Source: a virus. Taken from it: 24,990 nucleotides of DNA. The translations under genes were made by a program, and so were the position numbers. The stretch spans positions 1 through 24,990 of IMG/VR virus record IMGVR_UViG_3300025151_000283; one strand, 5' to 3'. Below the pieces are notes generated by a model. The model saw only the letters and a list, made by a program, of their open reading frames with translations, did no database searches and was not told the origin of the DNA. Positions 1-5,541 of this stretch are shown here, piece by piece (position 1 is the stretch's first letter; the number at the start of each line of letters is the position of its first letter).

Positions 1-108
1 TTGTTTTAACCCTGCCGGTGTTATTTCAGCTACTCGTGTTGAATAAGAATAAATATCGTTATCTATTCTTCTTAAATTTTGCTTATATCGTTCAAAATAT
101 GTAATCAT
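1..108 (-). CDS. 5' part of a leftward hypothetical gene, cut by the window edge
   Basis: Reading leftward from an ATG at 108-106 gives 36 uninterrupted codons that run off the window. The peptide begins MITYFERYKQNLRRIDND and continues with Ser, Tyr, Arg and Glu residues; no domain can be recognised from so little. The upstream DNA (109-169) is AT-rich, as for the other leftward genes. The gene would continue the leftward cluster that starts at 2839. The reading frame is clear, but without the rest of the gene neither length nor function can be judged. Confidence 0.55.
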   Translation of the reverse strand, partial: MITYFERYKQNLRRIDNDIYSYSTRVAEITPAGLKQ

Positions 109-169
109 AATAATATATATTTAATTAATAACTTTGGTAAAAATAATAAATAAATTTAATATAAACAAA

Positions 170-820
170 CTATAAAAGATTAAATTCATTACGCAACATT
201 GCATTATAAGAAGATGTCTCTTGTTCTATTGCAGTATCTAAAAGACTATCTATACACTTTATACAATCATTTTTAACATCTTCAAATGTGTAAAATTTGT
301 ATTTTTCTTCAGTCAAATGGCGAAGCTGTGATTCAGACAATCTATTTTTTATATCATCTTCAAAATTTATATCCCAATCTTGAATAATTTTTTGTGCCTC
401 TTCTAAATTCATATCGTATAAATGAGCATAATCAAATCCAATCCAATGTACTGGAACTTTTTCATTTATCTCTACATTCATTCCACACCCTATTAATGTA
501 ACCTCAGAAGGAATCCAATATTGTGGACAATGTCCTAACTCAATTCCTCTGTAATCTTCTTCAGGATGACAATAATCCACTAAATATATTTGATTATAAA
601 CAAACAATCCATCTTTATCCCTTTCTCCAGTTCTTACCTCTACATATTCCGGCACACCTATATAAGAAACCCAATGACTATTTCTTATTAATTTAAAACA
701 ATAATACACCCCTCTGTGATTAGAAACCAAATAATGTCTTTGTGTCTCTAATCTGTCTTCTTGTTTCTTTACTTTGTCTCTTAATTCTTGAATTTTATTT
801 TCAATCGCTATATTTTTCAT
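170..820 (-). CDS. Phage hypothetical protein with coiled-coil N-terminus
   Basis: A 216-residue protein of unknown function. Residues 1-25 (starting MKNIAIENKIQELRDKVKKQ) are charged and helical, probably a short coiled coil. The middle carries aromatic and Cys/His-rich segments, then HWIGFDYAHLYDM followed by YTFEDVKNDCIKCIDSLLD. That pairing of a GFD-x-AH-x-x-D motif and a later x-V-x-x-x-C-x-x-x-x-x-x-L helix recalls, from memory, a hypothetical family spread among phages of many hosts, so the assignment is tentative. I chose the ATG at 820 because a TAAATTTG promoter box sits at 863-856. An in-frame ATG at 892 would add 24 residues but would place that box inside the gene. It is the last complete gene of the leftward cluster. 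Confidence 0.75.
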   Translation of the reverse strand: MKNIAIENKIQELRDKVKKQEDRLETQRHYLVSNHRGVYYCFKLIRNSHWVSYIGVPEYVEVRTGERDKDGLFVYNQIYLVDYCHPEEDYRGIELGHCPQYWIPSEVTLIGCGMNVEINEKVPVHWIGFDYAHLYDMNLEEAQKIIQDWDINFEDDIKNRLSESQLRHLTEEKYKFYTFEDVKNDCIKCIDSLLDTAIEQETSSYNAMLRNEFNLL

Positions 821-855
821 AATAAATAAATTTAAGTTAATAATTAATTTTTGAG

Positions 856-863
856 CAAATTTA
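856..863 (-). promoter_or_regulatory. Candidate Bacteroidota -7 box
   Basis: On the minus strand this reads TAAATTTG followed by C, matching the Bacteroidota -7 consensus TAnnTTTG. It lies 36 nt before the ATG at 820. No convincing -33 TTG at the usual spacing was found, so it is a sequence match only. Confidence 0.45.
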
Positions 864-924
864 AAAGGTATGTAGTCAAGTTTTGTGACCATCTCTTTTT
901 GCTTTGCAATATTAATTTATAAGT

Positions 925-941
925 GTGCAAAGTAATTGCAC
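925..941. promoter_or_regulatory. Inverted repeat, possible operator
   Basis: GTGCAA and TTGCAC form perfect 6-bp arms around a 5-nt spacer. It sits upstream of the leftward gene at 170-820 and next to a TTTGCAATATT stretch at 903-913 that recurs at 1302-1311 upstream of the neighbouring gene. Such a dyad could be a regulator-binding site. It also abuts the terminator at 942-967. Confidence 0.35.
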
Positions 942-967
942 AAAAAAACCCAGTTACTTGAACTGGG
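942..967 (-). terminator. Intrinsic terminator of the 999-1280 gene
   Basis: On the minus strand CCCAGTT and AACTGGG form a 7-bp perfect stem with a CAAGT loop, followed directly by a run of seven T. It lies 32 nt after the stop codon of the leftward gene at 999-1280. This is a textbook rho-independent terminator. Confidence 0.8.
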
Positions 968-969
968 CA

Positions 970-983
970 TTTTAGATCTAAAA
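970..983. repeat. 14-bp perfect palindrome
   Basis: TTTTAGATCTAAAA is a perfect 14-bp palindrome between the stop codon at 999 and the terminator at 942-967. Its role is unknown; it could bind a dimeric protein or be part of the 3' end structure. Confidence 0.45.
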
Positions 984-998
984 GTGTGTTTTTTTGTC

Positions 999-1280
999 TC
1001 AGGGAATTATTATAGCTTCAATCTTTAATTTTTCAGAACATTCTAAACCTTCAAAATATATTTCGTTTTCTGTTTGGCTATATACTTCTAAAATATTGTC
1101 GTGAATTTCTTGCTCAAGTTTGGCTAAGGTATCGTTAAATACTTCTCGTGCTTCTTCTTCTGTTTTAAAGTAATAAGAAGAATTGTAATCAAGTAATCCC
1201 TGATAATGATGTACTGCATATATAAACTTAATTTCATTAAATTTATGTTGTTTTAAAATTGCCTCGTGTTGTATTAGCAT
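999..1280 (-). CDS. Hypothetical small acidic protein
   Basis: A 93-residue protein that I do not recognise. It has a His/Lys-rich N-terminus, an aromatic stretch near residues 20-40 (YAVHHYQGLLDYNSSYYF) and an acidic helix with EEEAREVFNDTLAKLEQE near residues 42-59. The composition is that of a small soluble phage protein. It starts with ATG at 1280, preceded by ACAAACAACACT, an A-rich leader like those of the neighbouring leftward genes, with a CATAATTAA box 12 nt upstream. The preceding gene's stop is 34 nt away, so the two are probably cotranscribed. A strong terminator follows its stop. Confidence 0.75.
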   Translation of the reverse strand: MLIQHEAILKQHKFNEIKFIYAVHHYQGLLDYNSSYYFKTEEEAREVFNDTLAKLEQEIHDNILEVYSQTENEIYFEGLECSEKLKIEAIIIP

Positions 1281-1303
1281 AGTGTTGTTTGTTTAATTAT
1301 GTT

Positions 1304-1313
1304 GCAATATTGC
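1304..1313. repeat. Palindrome upstream of the 999-1280 gene
   Basis: GCAATATTGC is a perfect 10-bp palindrome in the 34-nt gap between the genes at 1315-1875 and 999-1280. The TTGCAATATT core also occurs at 904-913. It may be an operator for the leftward genes. Confidence 0.35.
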
Positions 1314-1314
1314 G

Positions 1315-1875
1315 TTAAAATAACGAGAGTTGTAATTCCGGCTGACTCTCTGTTTTTTCTTTTTTGTTATCTATTTCTATTAATTCTTCTTCAGTCCAAA
1401 CTTCTTCAGGGCTTAGCCATGGATATAATATACCGGTTTCTCTACAATCCTGAATCTGTTTTCTTTTTATTTCTAATCTTTCTTTTTTTCTTTTTATATA
1501 TCCAGTTTCTACTTTTTCCCAAGCATTATCCATATGTTCTTCTGTGTAAATATCAGCTTGTTCAATATAATATGATTTTTCTTTAAACACTTTATTACAT
1601 AGATTTACCTCTTCAATATTGTTTTCATAAATCATTTGTAAACGATACAAACACCAGTCATTCTGTACCCAATACTTTTTTTCAAACTGGATAGATTCTT
1701 TTTTATCTTCTCTTAGATATTCCATTATATCATCCTGATTCCTGAAGTTATTTATGTATCTATTATCTGTCATACTTCTTTCCATATGGTGTTCATATAG
1801 TTCAGGAATATCTGTTCTTTTTAACCAATTAAGATGGTTTTTTGGGTCTAAGTTTTTATGTGGTTTTGTGTTCAC
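1315..1875 (-). CDS. Hypothetical protein ending in a sliding-clamp-binding motif
   Basis: A 186-residue hydrophilic protein of unknown function, rich in Lys, Glu, Tyr and Trp, with long predicted helices (for example YIKRKKERLEIKRKQIQD near residues 126-143). Its last five residues, 182-186, are QLSLF, the canonical pentapeptide by which bacterial polymerases, repair proteins and clamp loaders bind the DNA polymerase III beta clamp. The motif is exposed at the very C-terminus, where clamp-binding tails are often found. The start is GTG at 1875; the next in-frame ATG is 30 codons inside, and the GTG has the same A-rich leader (ACAAACAA) and CAAAATTAAT box as its neighbours. A role in redirecting host replication is inference. 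Confidence 0.75.
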   Translation of the reverse strand: MNTKPHKNLDPKNHLNWLKRTDIPELYEHHMERSMTDNRYINNFRNQDDIMEYLREDKKESIQFEKKYWVQNDWCLYRLQMIYENNIEEVNLCNKVFKEKSYYIEQADIYTEEHMDNAWEKVETGYIKRKKERLEIKRKQIQDCRETGILYPWLSPEEVWTEEELIEIDNKKEKTESQPELQLSLF

Positions 1876-1884
1876 TTGTTTGTG

Positions 1885-1894
1885 ATTAATTTTG
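1885..1894 (-). promoter_or_regulatory. Shared leader box CAAAATTAAT
   Basis: On the minus strand this is CAAAATTAAT, 9 nt before the GTG at 1875. The same box appears before the leftward genes starting at 2252 and 2839, and a close variant before that at 1280. It may be a translation-initiation or regulatory element of this gene cluster. Confidence 0.45.
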
Positions 1895-1916
1895 CGAGGA
1901 TTAGCCCTCTACTACG

Positions 1917-1942
1917 AAAAGCCCAGTATTTTCATACTGAGC
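1917..1942 (-). terminator. Hairpin with T-run after the 1968-2252 gene
   Basis: On the minus strand GCTCAGTAT and ATACTGGGC form a 9-bp stem (one G-U pair) closed by a GAAA tetraloop and followed by TTTTCG. It starts 25 nt after the stop of the leftward gene at 1968-2252. The short T-run suggests a weak terminator or attenuator. Confidence 0.6.
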
Positions 1943-1967
1943 CAATCGCAGAACAAACAAAAATTTG

Positions 1968-2252
1968 TTAGCCGATACGAGGAACGAAAAATGGTTCTTC
2001 TTTGGCTATGTTTGTAAAGTCGTGTACTACATCAAAAACTGAATAGTCATTTTTTAGCACAAGCTCCACCCATTCCGGAGCAGTTGCAAATACTATTTCG
2101 CATTGTTCCATTGGATTAATATTTTCATCTTTAAAGATGTTCATCATTGCTTGATAAGGCATTGTCAAGTATAATTTTAATATCGTTTCTTCTCTCTGTG
2201 TTCTGTACAGAATAGAATTAACATTGTCATTGATATAATTTAAATTTTTCAT
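1968..2252 (-). CDS. Hypothetical small protein
   Basis: A 94-residue protein with no recognisable domain. It begins MKNLNYINDNVNSILYRTQR, continues with a mixed alpha/beta-type sequence containing CEIVFATAPEWVELVLKND, and ends in FFVPRIG. It is mildly acidic and has no signal peptide or membrane segment. It starts with ATG at 2252 after a leader reading TTCTAACAA, with the CAAAATTAAT box at 2272-2263. Hairpins lie both upstream (2296-2316) and downstream (1917-1942), so it may be a separate or attenuated transcription unit. Confidence 0.72.
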   Translation of the reverse strand: MKNLNYINDNVNSILYRTQREETILKLYLTMPYQAMMNIFKDENINPMEQCEIVFATAPEWVELVLKNDYSVFDVVHDFTNIAKEEPFFVPRIG

Positions 2253-2262
2253 TTGTTAGAAG

Positions 2263-2272
2263 ATTAATTTTG
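2263..2272 (-). promoter_or_regulatory. Shared leader box CAAAATTAAT
   Basis: On the minus strand this is CAAAATTAAT with CCA before it, 10 nt upstream of the ATG at 2252. It is identical to the box before the gene at 1315-1875. Confidence 0.45.
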
Positions 2273-2295
2273 TGGAATTATTTCCGTTGTTGTAG

Positions 2296-2316
2296 ATACT
2301 GGAACAAGTCCAGTAT
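2296..2316 (-). terminator. Intergenic hairpin after the 2345-2839 gene
   Basis: ATACTGGA and TCCAGTAT form a perfect 8-bp stem with a 5-nt loop, starting 29 nt after the stop of the leftward gene at 2345-2839. On the minus strand no T-run follows, so it may be a processing or stability hairpin, or an attenuator, instead of a simple terminator. It has the same ACTGG/CCAGT core as the hairpins at 942-967 and 1917-1942. Confidence 0.5.
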
Positions 2317-2344
2317 TTCGCCAATTAATGGCTCTTCAGTACAA

Positions 2345-2839
2345 CTATATACTCTTTATGAAGTCGTTAAAATCCTCCTCTAAATCGCAAAAATCGTTTC
2401 TAAAATTACGTTGATATAGTAATGATGCTAACAATTCAGAGTTAAGATTCTTAACCTCATAGCCCATTTCATCAGCAATTTCAAACGCTTCACAGAGTGA
2501 AGGGTCATTCTCTTGCAAGTATTTAATCGCTTTATGATAATAGATTATATCTCGGTTTTCATCAAAAAATCCGGAGCCATCTAATTTATAATAAAGGTCA
2601 TCAAAACACTTTATATCTTCATAATCAAACTCTGATAGATATTGCGTGACGTCTTCAAATCCTTCCGAAGAATCAAGAAAATCAACAATTTTTTCAACTT
2701 GTTCCTCTGTGTTGTCTTCTTGTTCTTCTTCTTGTTCTTCTGCCTGAATTATCGGCTTTCTGTTGTTTAAATAACTTTCTAAATCCTTTCCAGTCAATTG
2801 GACTGTTCTGGGGTTGTTTGGGTCGTGTATTATCGCCAT
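2345..2839 (-). CDS. Acidic hypothetical protein, first gene of the leftward cluster
   Basis: A 164-residue, strongly acidic protein. Residues about 32-50 are a low-complexity Glu/Gln stretch (AEEQEEEQEDNTEEQ). The C-terminal part, from about residue 55, is a compact-looking acidic domain with YYHKAIKYLQENDPSL, then AFEIADEMGYEVKNLNSELLASLLY. I recall similar C-terminal domains in hypothetical proteins of Bacteroidota phages and mobile elements, but no function is known to me. The start is ATG at 2839 (MAIIHDPNNPR); an in-frame upstream ATG at 2911 is unlikely because the promoter box at 2889-2882 would lie inside the gene. Its acidity could suit a DNA mimic, which is speculation. Confidence 0.75.
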   Translation of the reverse strand: MAIIHDPNNPRTVQLTGKDLESYLNNRKPIIQAEEQEEEQEDNTEEQVEKIVDFLDSSEGFEDVTQYLSEFDYEDIKCFDDLYYKLDGSGFFDENRDIIYYHKAIKYLQENDPSLCEAFEIADEMGYEVKNLNSELLASLLYQRNFRNDFCDLEEDFNDFIKSI

Positions 2840-2849
2840 TTGTTTGTTT

Positions 2850-2858
2850 TTAATTTTG
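2850..2858 (-). promoter_or_regulatory. Shared leader box CAAAATTAA
   Basis: On the minus strand CAAAATTAA, preceded by GCA, lies 10 nt before the ATG at 2839, with AAACAAACAA between. It matches the boxes at 1885-1894 and 2263-2272. Confidence 0.45.
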
Positions 2859-2881
2859 TGCACTATTGCATTAATAATGTA

Positions 2882-2889
2882 CAAAGATA
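2882..2889 (-). promoter_or_regulatory. Promoter -7 box for the leftward cluster
   Basis: On the minus strand this reads TATCTTTG, a full match to the Bacteroidota -7 consensus TAnnTTTG. It would start transcription about 40 nt before the ATG at 2839 and drive the whole leftward cluster. Confidence 0.6.
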
Positions 2890-3322
2890 ATAAAAAAAAT
2901 GAATAAAACAAGTATAATTAATAAAAAACTTTATTTGTTGATAAGTTTATATATCATTGTTAATAACTCTCTGAATATCAGTATTTTATGCCGGACTTCT
3001 TCGGTTGGTTTTGTTTGCGTTCGTTCGTGTTCGGTCTGTGGCTACTCGCAAAGGGAAGGTATGCGACCAACTGCGAGAACTGGGAGAAGGTCGGCAAAGG
3101 GTCAGAAGGAAGGGACAAAGGGACAACAACAACACCACCAGCAACGAACACCAGCCACACCAAAAGCCAAACGAACAGACCAAAAAGCAAAAGCCAAAAC
3201 AACCGGCAGAAAAAAACAAAATCAGCAACCCCCCCCAACAAAAAATGTCGTTTTTCTAACGCAGTCGCAGTGCGTATAACGGGGTAGTACCCTCAACCCC
3301 TAATTATCTAATATATTTTTAT
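2890..3322. other. Gene-free divergent region with a T-depleted, GC-rich tract
   Basis: No credible gene was found here. The first 100 nt are AT-rich. From about 2990 the base composition changes: a T/G-rich stretch (3000-3040), then purine-rich DNA, then 3103-3221 with no T at all on the + strand (my count is 65 A, 34 C, 20 G) and a run of eight C at 3229-3236. Because stop codons on either strand need a T on the + strand, all six frames are automatically open there, which explains the overlapping open frames. Short complementary segments are nested across it: 3002-3013 with 3195-3205 and 3033-3039 with 3175-3181, so a large imperfect hairpin or structured RNA is possible. CAAAAGCCAAA is repeated at 3161 and 3188. 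Confidence 0.6.
3282..3292. promoter_or_regulatory. Dyad GGGTA-G-TACCC
   Basis: An 11-bp dyad with perfect 5-bp arms sits between the T-depleted tract and the promoter of the 3344-3583 gene. Its GC-rich arms stand out in an AT-rich leader. It could be an operator or the tip of a small hairpin. Confidence 0.35.
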
Positions 3323-3330
3323 TATCTTTA
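3323..3330 (+). promoter_or_regulatory. Candidate -7 box for the 3344-3583 gene
   Basis: TATCTTTA differs from TAnnTTTG only in the last base. It is 13 nt before the ATG at 3344, a spacing similar to that of other rightward genes here. Confidence 0.45.
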
Positions 3331-3343
3331 CAAAAAAAAGATC

Positions 3344-3583
3344 ATGGCATACGATAAAAGAATCTCACCTGCAAGCACTATCTCTGATAACGTAGACGGA
3401 CTGTATGTAAAAGACGGAAGACTAATTAATGGTCGTCCTGACTTTATGGGTAAGTCTGGAATTGAAACAGCAGCTCTATATAGAAAACAAATGAAGAAGC
3501 AATATAAGATTGATTGTATCGCTGATGGAATTGAAAGAGCTAAGATGCGTATGGATGGTGATAAAGACATTTACGAATTTTAA
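3344..3583 (+). CDS. Small hypothetical basic protein
   Basis: A 79-residue hydrophilic protein of unknown function. It begins MAYDKRISPASTISDNVDG, contains YVKDGRLINGRPDFMGKSG near residues 21-39 and a basic helix AALYRKQMKKQYKIDCIADG near residues 43-62. No membrane segment or known motif is visible. It has its own candidate promoter and is followed after 34 nt by a strong intrinsic terminator, so it is a single-gene, rightward transcription unit. Having a private promoter and a strong terminator suggests it is expressed separately from the neighbouring chaperonin genes. Confidence 0.75.
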   Translation: MAYDKRISPASTISDNVDGLYVKDGRLINGRPDFMGKSGIETAALYRKQMKKQYKIDCIADGIERAKMRMDGDKDIYEF

Positions 3584-3616
3584 AACTTCCCGTTGTTAGT
3601 TTGATTAGTAGTGGAG

Positions 3617-3644
3617 AGAGGACTGAAAAGTCCTCTTTTCTTTT
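3617..3644 (+). terminator. Intrinsic terminator after the 3344-3583 gene
   Basis: AGAGGACT and AGTCCTCT form a perfect 8-bp stem with a GAAA tetraloop, followed by TTTCTTTT. It insulates the small gene from the iteron-like region and groEL. Confidence 0.88.
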
Positions 3645-3648
3645 ATAT

Positions 3649-3698
3649 ATGTCGTGTTCATGACGGTTTATGTCGCTTTTATGTCGCTTTTATGACGG
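3649..3698 (+). repeat. Five ATGTCG/ATGACGG units at helical spacing
   Basis: Units begin at 3649 (ATGTCG), 3660 (ATGACGG), 3670 (ATGTCG), 3681 (ATGTCG) and 3692 (ATGACGG). The steps are 11, 10, 11 and 11 bp, close to one DNA turn, so bound proteins would lie on one face of the helix. A sixth ATGTCG occurs at 3768 and an inverted copy (CGACAT) at 3863-3868. This is the form of an iteron array or a cooperative operator. Confidence 0.65.
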
Positions 3699-3701
3699 TT
3701 C

Positions 3702-3891
3702 CAAAACTTTAGGTAACTTGACTTAACTTATTGATTATTAATATATTATATTATTATTTCTTTTTTTATGTCGTATTTAAAATAAAAAGTAATAAAAAAA
3801 ATATAAATAAAAAAAATAATTTTTTCCTCTGATTTGTTTTTGAGCCCCTTAAATTGGAAAGGCGACATATACAAATTGTTATTTATTTTTA
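3702..3891. other. AT-rich gene-free stretch next to the iteron-like units
   Basis: No gene was found. The stretch 3722-3832 is almost pure A/T, with runs of T and A and alternating TA, interrupted by one ATGTCG at 3768. The combination of short repeats and an easily melted region is typical of replication origins; I saw no clear DnaA box. It also forms the long leader region before the groEL promoter. Confidence 0.4.
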
Positions 3892-3899
3892 TATATTTG
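3892..3899 (+). promoter_or_regulatory. groEL promoter -7 box
   Basis: TATATTTG followed by C matches the Bacteroidota -7 consensus, 25 nt before the groEL ATG. An inverted copy of the iteron-like motif lies about 25 bp upstream, where a regulator could influence this promoter. Confidence 0.6.
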
Positions 3900-3924
3900 C
3901 ATTAATCTAATTAAATTAAATACT

Positions 3925-5541
3925 ATGTCAAACCCACAATTCATTAGCCCTACTACGTCTTATACTGCAAAGTCATTAAGCTTTGATGATGAGGGTAGGT
4001 CTAAGTTAATATCAGGAATTACTTCAATATCTAAAACAGTAAAAAGCACATTAGGTCCTTTAGGTAAAACTGTATTGTTAGAATCATCTAATCATACATC
4101 AGGTATGACCATAACAAAAGACGGAGTTACTGTAGCACGTGCTATTATGCTGGAAGACCCAATAGAGAATCTCGCTGTTCAGATGATGAAAGAGGCAGCG
4201 GACAGAACAGCTAATACAGCTGGAGATGGTACTACAACTGCTATTGTTTTAACAGAAGCTATTGTAAAAGCAGGACAAGAGTTTATAAAGCCAGAGAATA
4301 ATACTACTGAGATTATAAGAAACATAAATAAAATATGTAAAGATATAATTTCATCATTAGAAAAAAATTCAAGAAAAGTAACTAAGAGTAGATTATTAGA
4401 CGTAGCTTGTATATCAGCAAACAATGACAGCGAGATCGGTGGAATCATAGCTGATGCATATGACAAGGTTGGTATAAATGGAATAGTAACAGTTGAAAGG
4501 TCTAAATCATCAGAAACATATGCTGAGGTAACTAACGGAATAAAAGTTGATAGAGGTTATTCAACTCATTTATTTATTAATGACCACAAGAAAGATGAGT
4601 GTATACTTGAAGATGTAAAGATATTAGTTTGTGATGGAGAGATAAATAATATATTACAAATAGAGAATGTATTAAAACCAATAATTAATAACGGAGAAAA
4701 ACTTTTAATTATTGCACCATGTTCTGTAAATGTTATAAACACACTTGCTGCTAACGTAGTTCGTAATGGATTAAAGTTTTGTAATATAGCACCACCATCA
4801 TTTGGTTATAAGACTCAAGAGCTGATGCAAGATATTGCTTTGGCTGTAGGAGCTAAATACTTTAGCGAAAAGACTGGTGATGATTTAAGTTTGATTAGAC
4901 CTGAGCATTTAGGTCATGCTGATAAAATTATTGCATCAAGAGACAATACAATAATTTTAAAAGAGAATACAGTATCAGATGAACTACAAAAAAGAATAGA
5001 TGAGTTAGTAGAGGCCAGAGAGTCTGTAGAAAAAAACGTAGACAAGAAGTTTATTAATGAAAGAATAGCGAGTTTGGCGGGTTCAATAGGCTGTATATAT
5101 GTTGGAGGATATAGCGATGTAGAACAAAAAGAAAAATTTGACCGAGTTGATGACTCGGTCTGTGCTGTCAGGTCAGCACTTGAAGAAGGAATTGTAGCTG
5201 GTGGAGGAATATCTTTATTAAGAGCAGGGATAATGCTTAATAAATATAAAAGTAAAGATGATAACATGGAGGTAGCTTTATTAATTTTAAGGTCTGCTTT
5301 GTTAGCCCCACTAAAACAAATATTGGAAAATGGAGGTAAAGAATATGATTCAATAATTAATCATATATTTGATATGCCTCATAATATTGGTTACGATTTA
5401 AAAAATGAAAAGTTTGGAGATATGTTTAAGATGGGTGTTATAGACCCGCTTAAAGTAACTAAGAACGCATTAATAAATGCAGTTAGTGTTTCTACTACGA
5501 TACTAAGTACAAATGCGATTGTAACAAATAAAAGAGGATAA
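3925..5541 (+). CDS. groL: Phage chaperonin GroEL
   Basis: A 538-residue group I chaperonin, the ATP-driven double ring that encloses unfolded proteins. Conserved features are STLGPLGKTVLL (residues 41-52), TKDGVTVA (64-71, with D66 equivalent to E. coli D52), GDGTTTA (100-106), and RVDDSVCAVR followed by EEGIVAGGG, where D410 matches the catalytic D398 of E. coli. The apical region keeps DRGYSTHLFIN. It is strongly diverged from bacterial GroEL: about 10 extra residues at the N-terminus, and no Gly-Gly-Met tail at the C-terminus (it ends in NKRG). Divergence and context show it is a phage copy. It starts with ATG at 3925 behind its own promoter; its stop codon overlaps the groES start by one base. 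It probably folds phage proteins, perhaps capsid or fibres. Confidence 0.95.
   Translation: MSNPQFISPTTSYTAKSLSFDDEGRSKLISGITSISKTVKSTLGPLGKTVLLESSNHTSGMTITKDGVTVARAIMLEDPIENLAVQMMKEAADRTANTAGDGTTTAIVLTEAIVKAGQEFIKPENNTTEIIRNINKICKDIISSLEKNSRKVTKSRLLDVACISANNDSEIGGIIADAYDKVGINGIVTVERSKSSETYAEVTNGIKVDRGYSTHLFINDHKKDECILEDVKILVCDGEINNILQIENVLKPIINNGEKLLIIAPCSVNVINTLAANVVRNGLKFCNIAPPSFGYKTQELMQDIALAVGAKYFSEKTGDDLSLIRPEHLGHADKIIASRDNTIILKENTVSDELQKRIDELVEARESVEKNVDKKFINERIASLAGSIGCIYVGGYSDVEQKEKFDRVDDSVCAVRSALEEGIVAGGGISLLRAGIMLNKYKSKDDNMEVALLILRSALLAPLKQILENGGKEYDSIINHIFDMPHNIGYDLKNEKFGDMFKMGVIDPLKVTKNALINAVSVSTTILSTNAIVTNKRG

Noticed and set aside
1299-1586. Hydrophobic frame on the + strand, opposite the clamp-motif gene
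   Set aside because: It is a shadow of a Lys/Glu-rich gene on the minus strand, whose complement naturally reads as Phe/Leu-rich. It lacks its own promoter and leader.
2899-3287. Several overlapping open frames on both strands through the T-depleted segment
   Set aside because: Without T on the + strand no stop codon can occur in any frame, so their openness carries no information. The translations are low-complexity or Trp/Leu/Val-rich and unlike the neighbouring genes.
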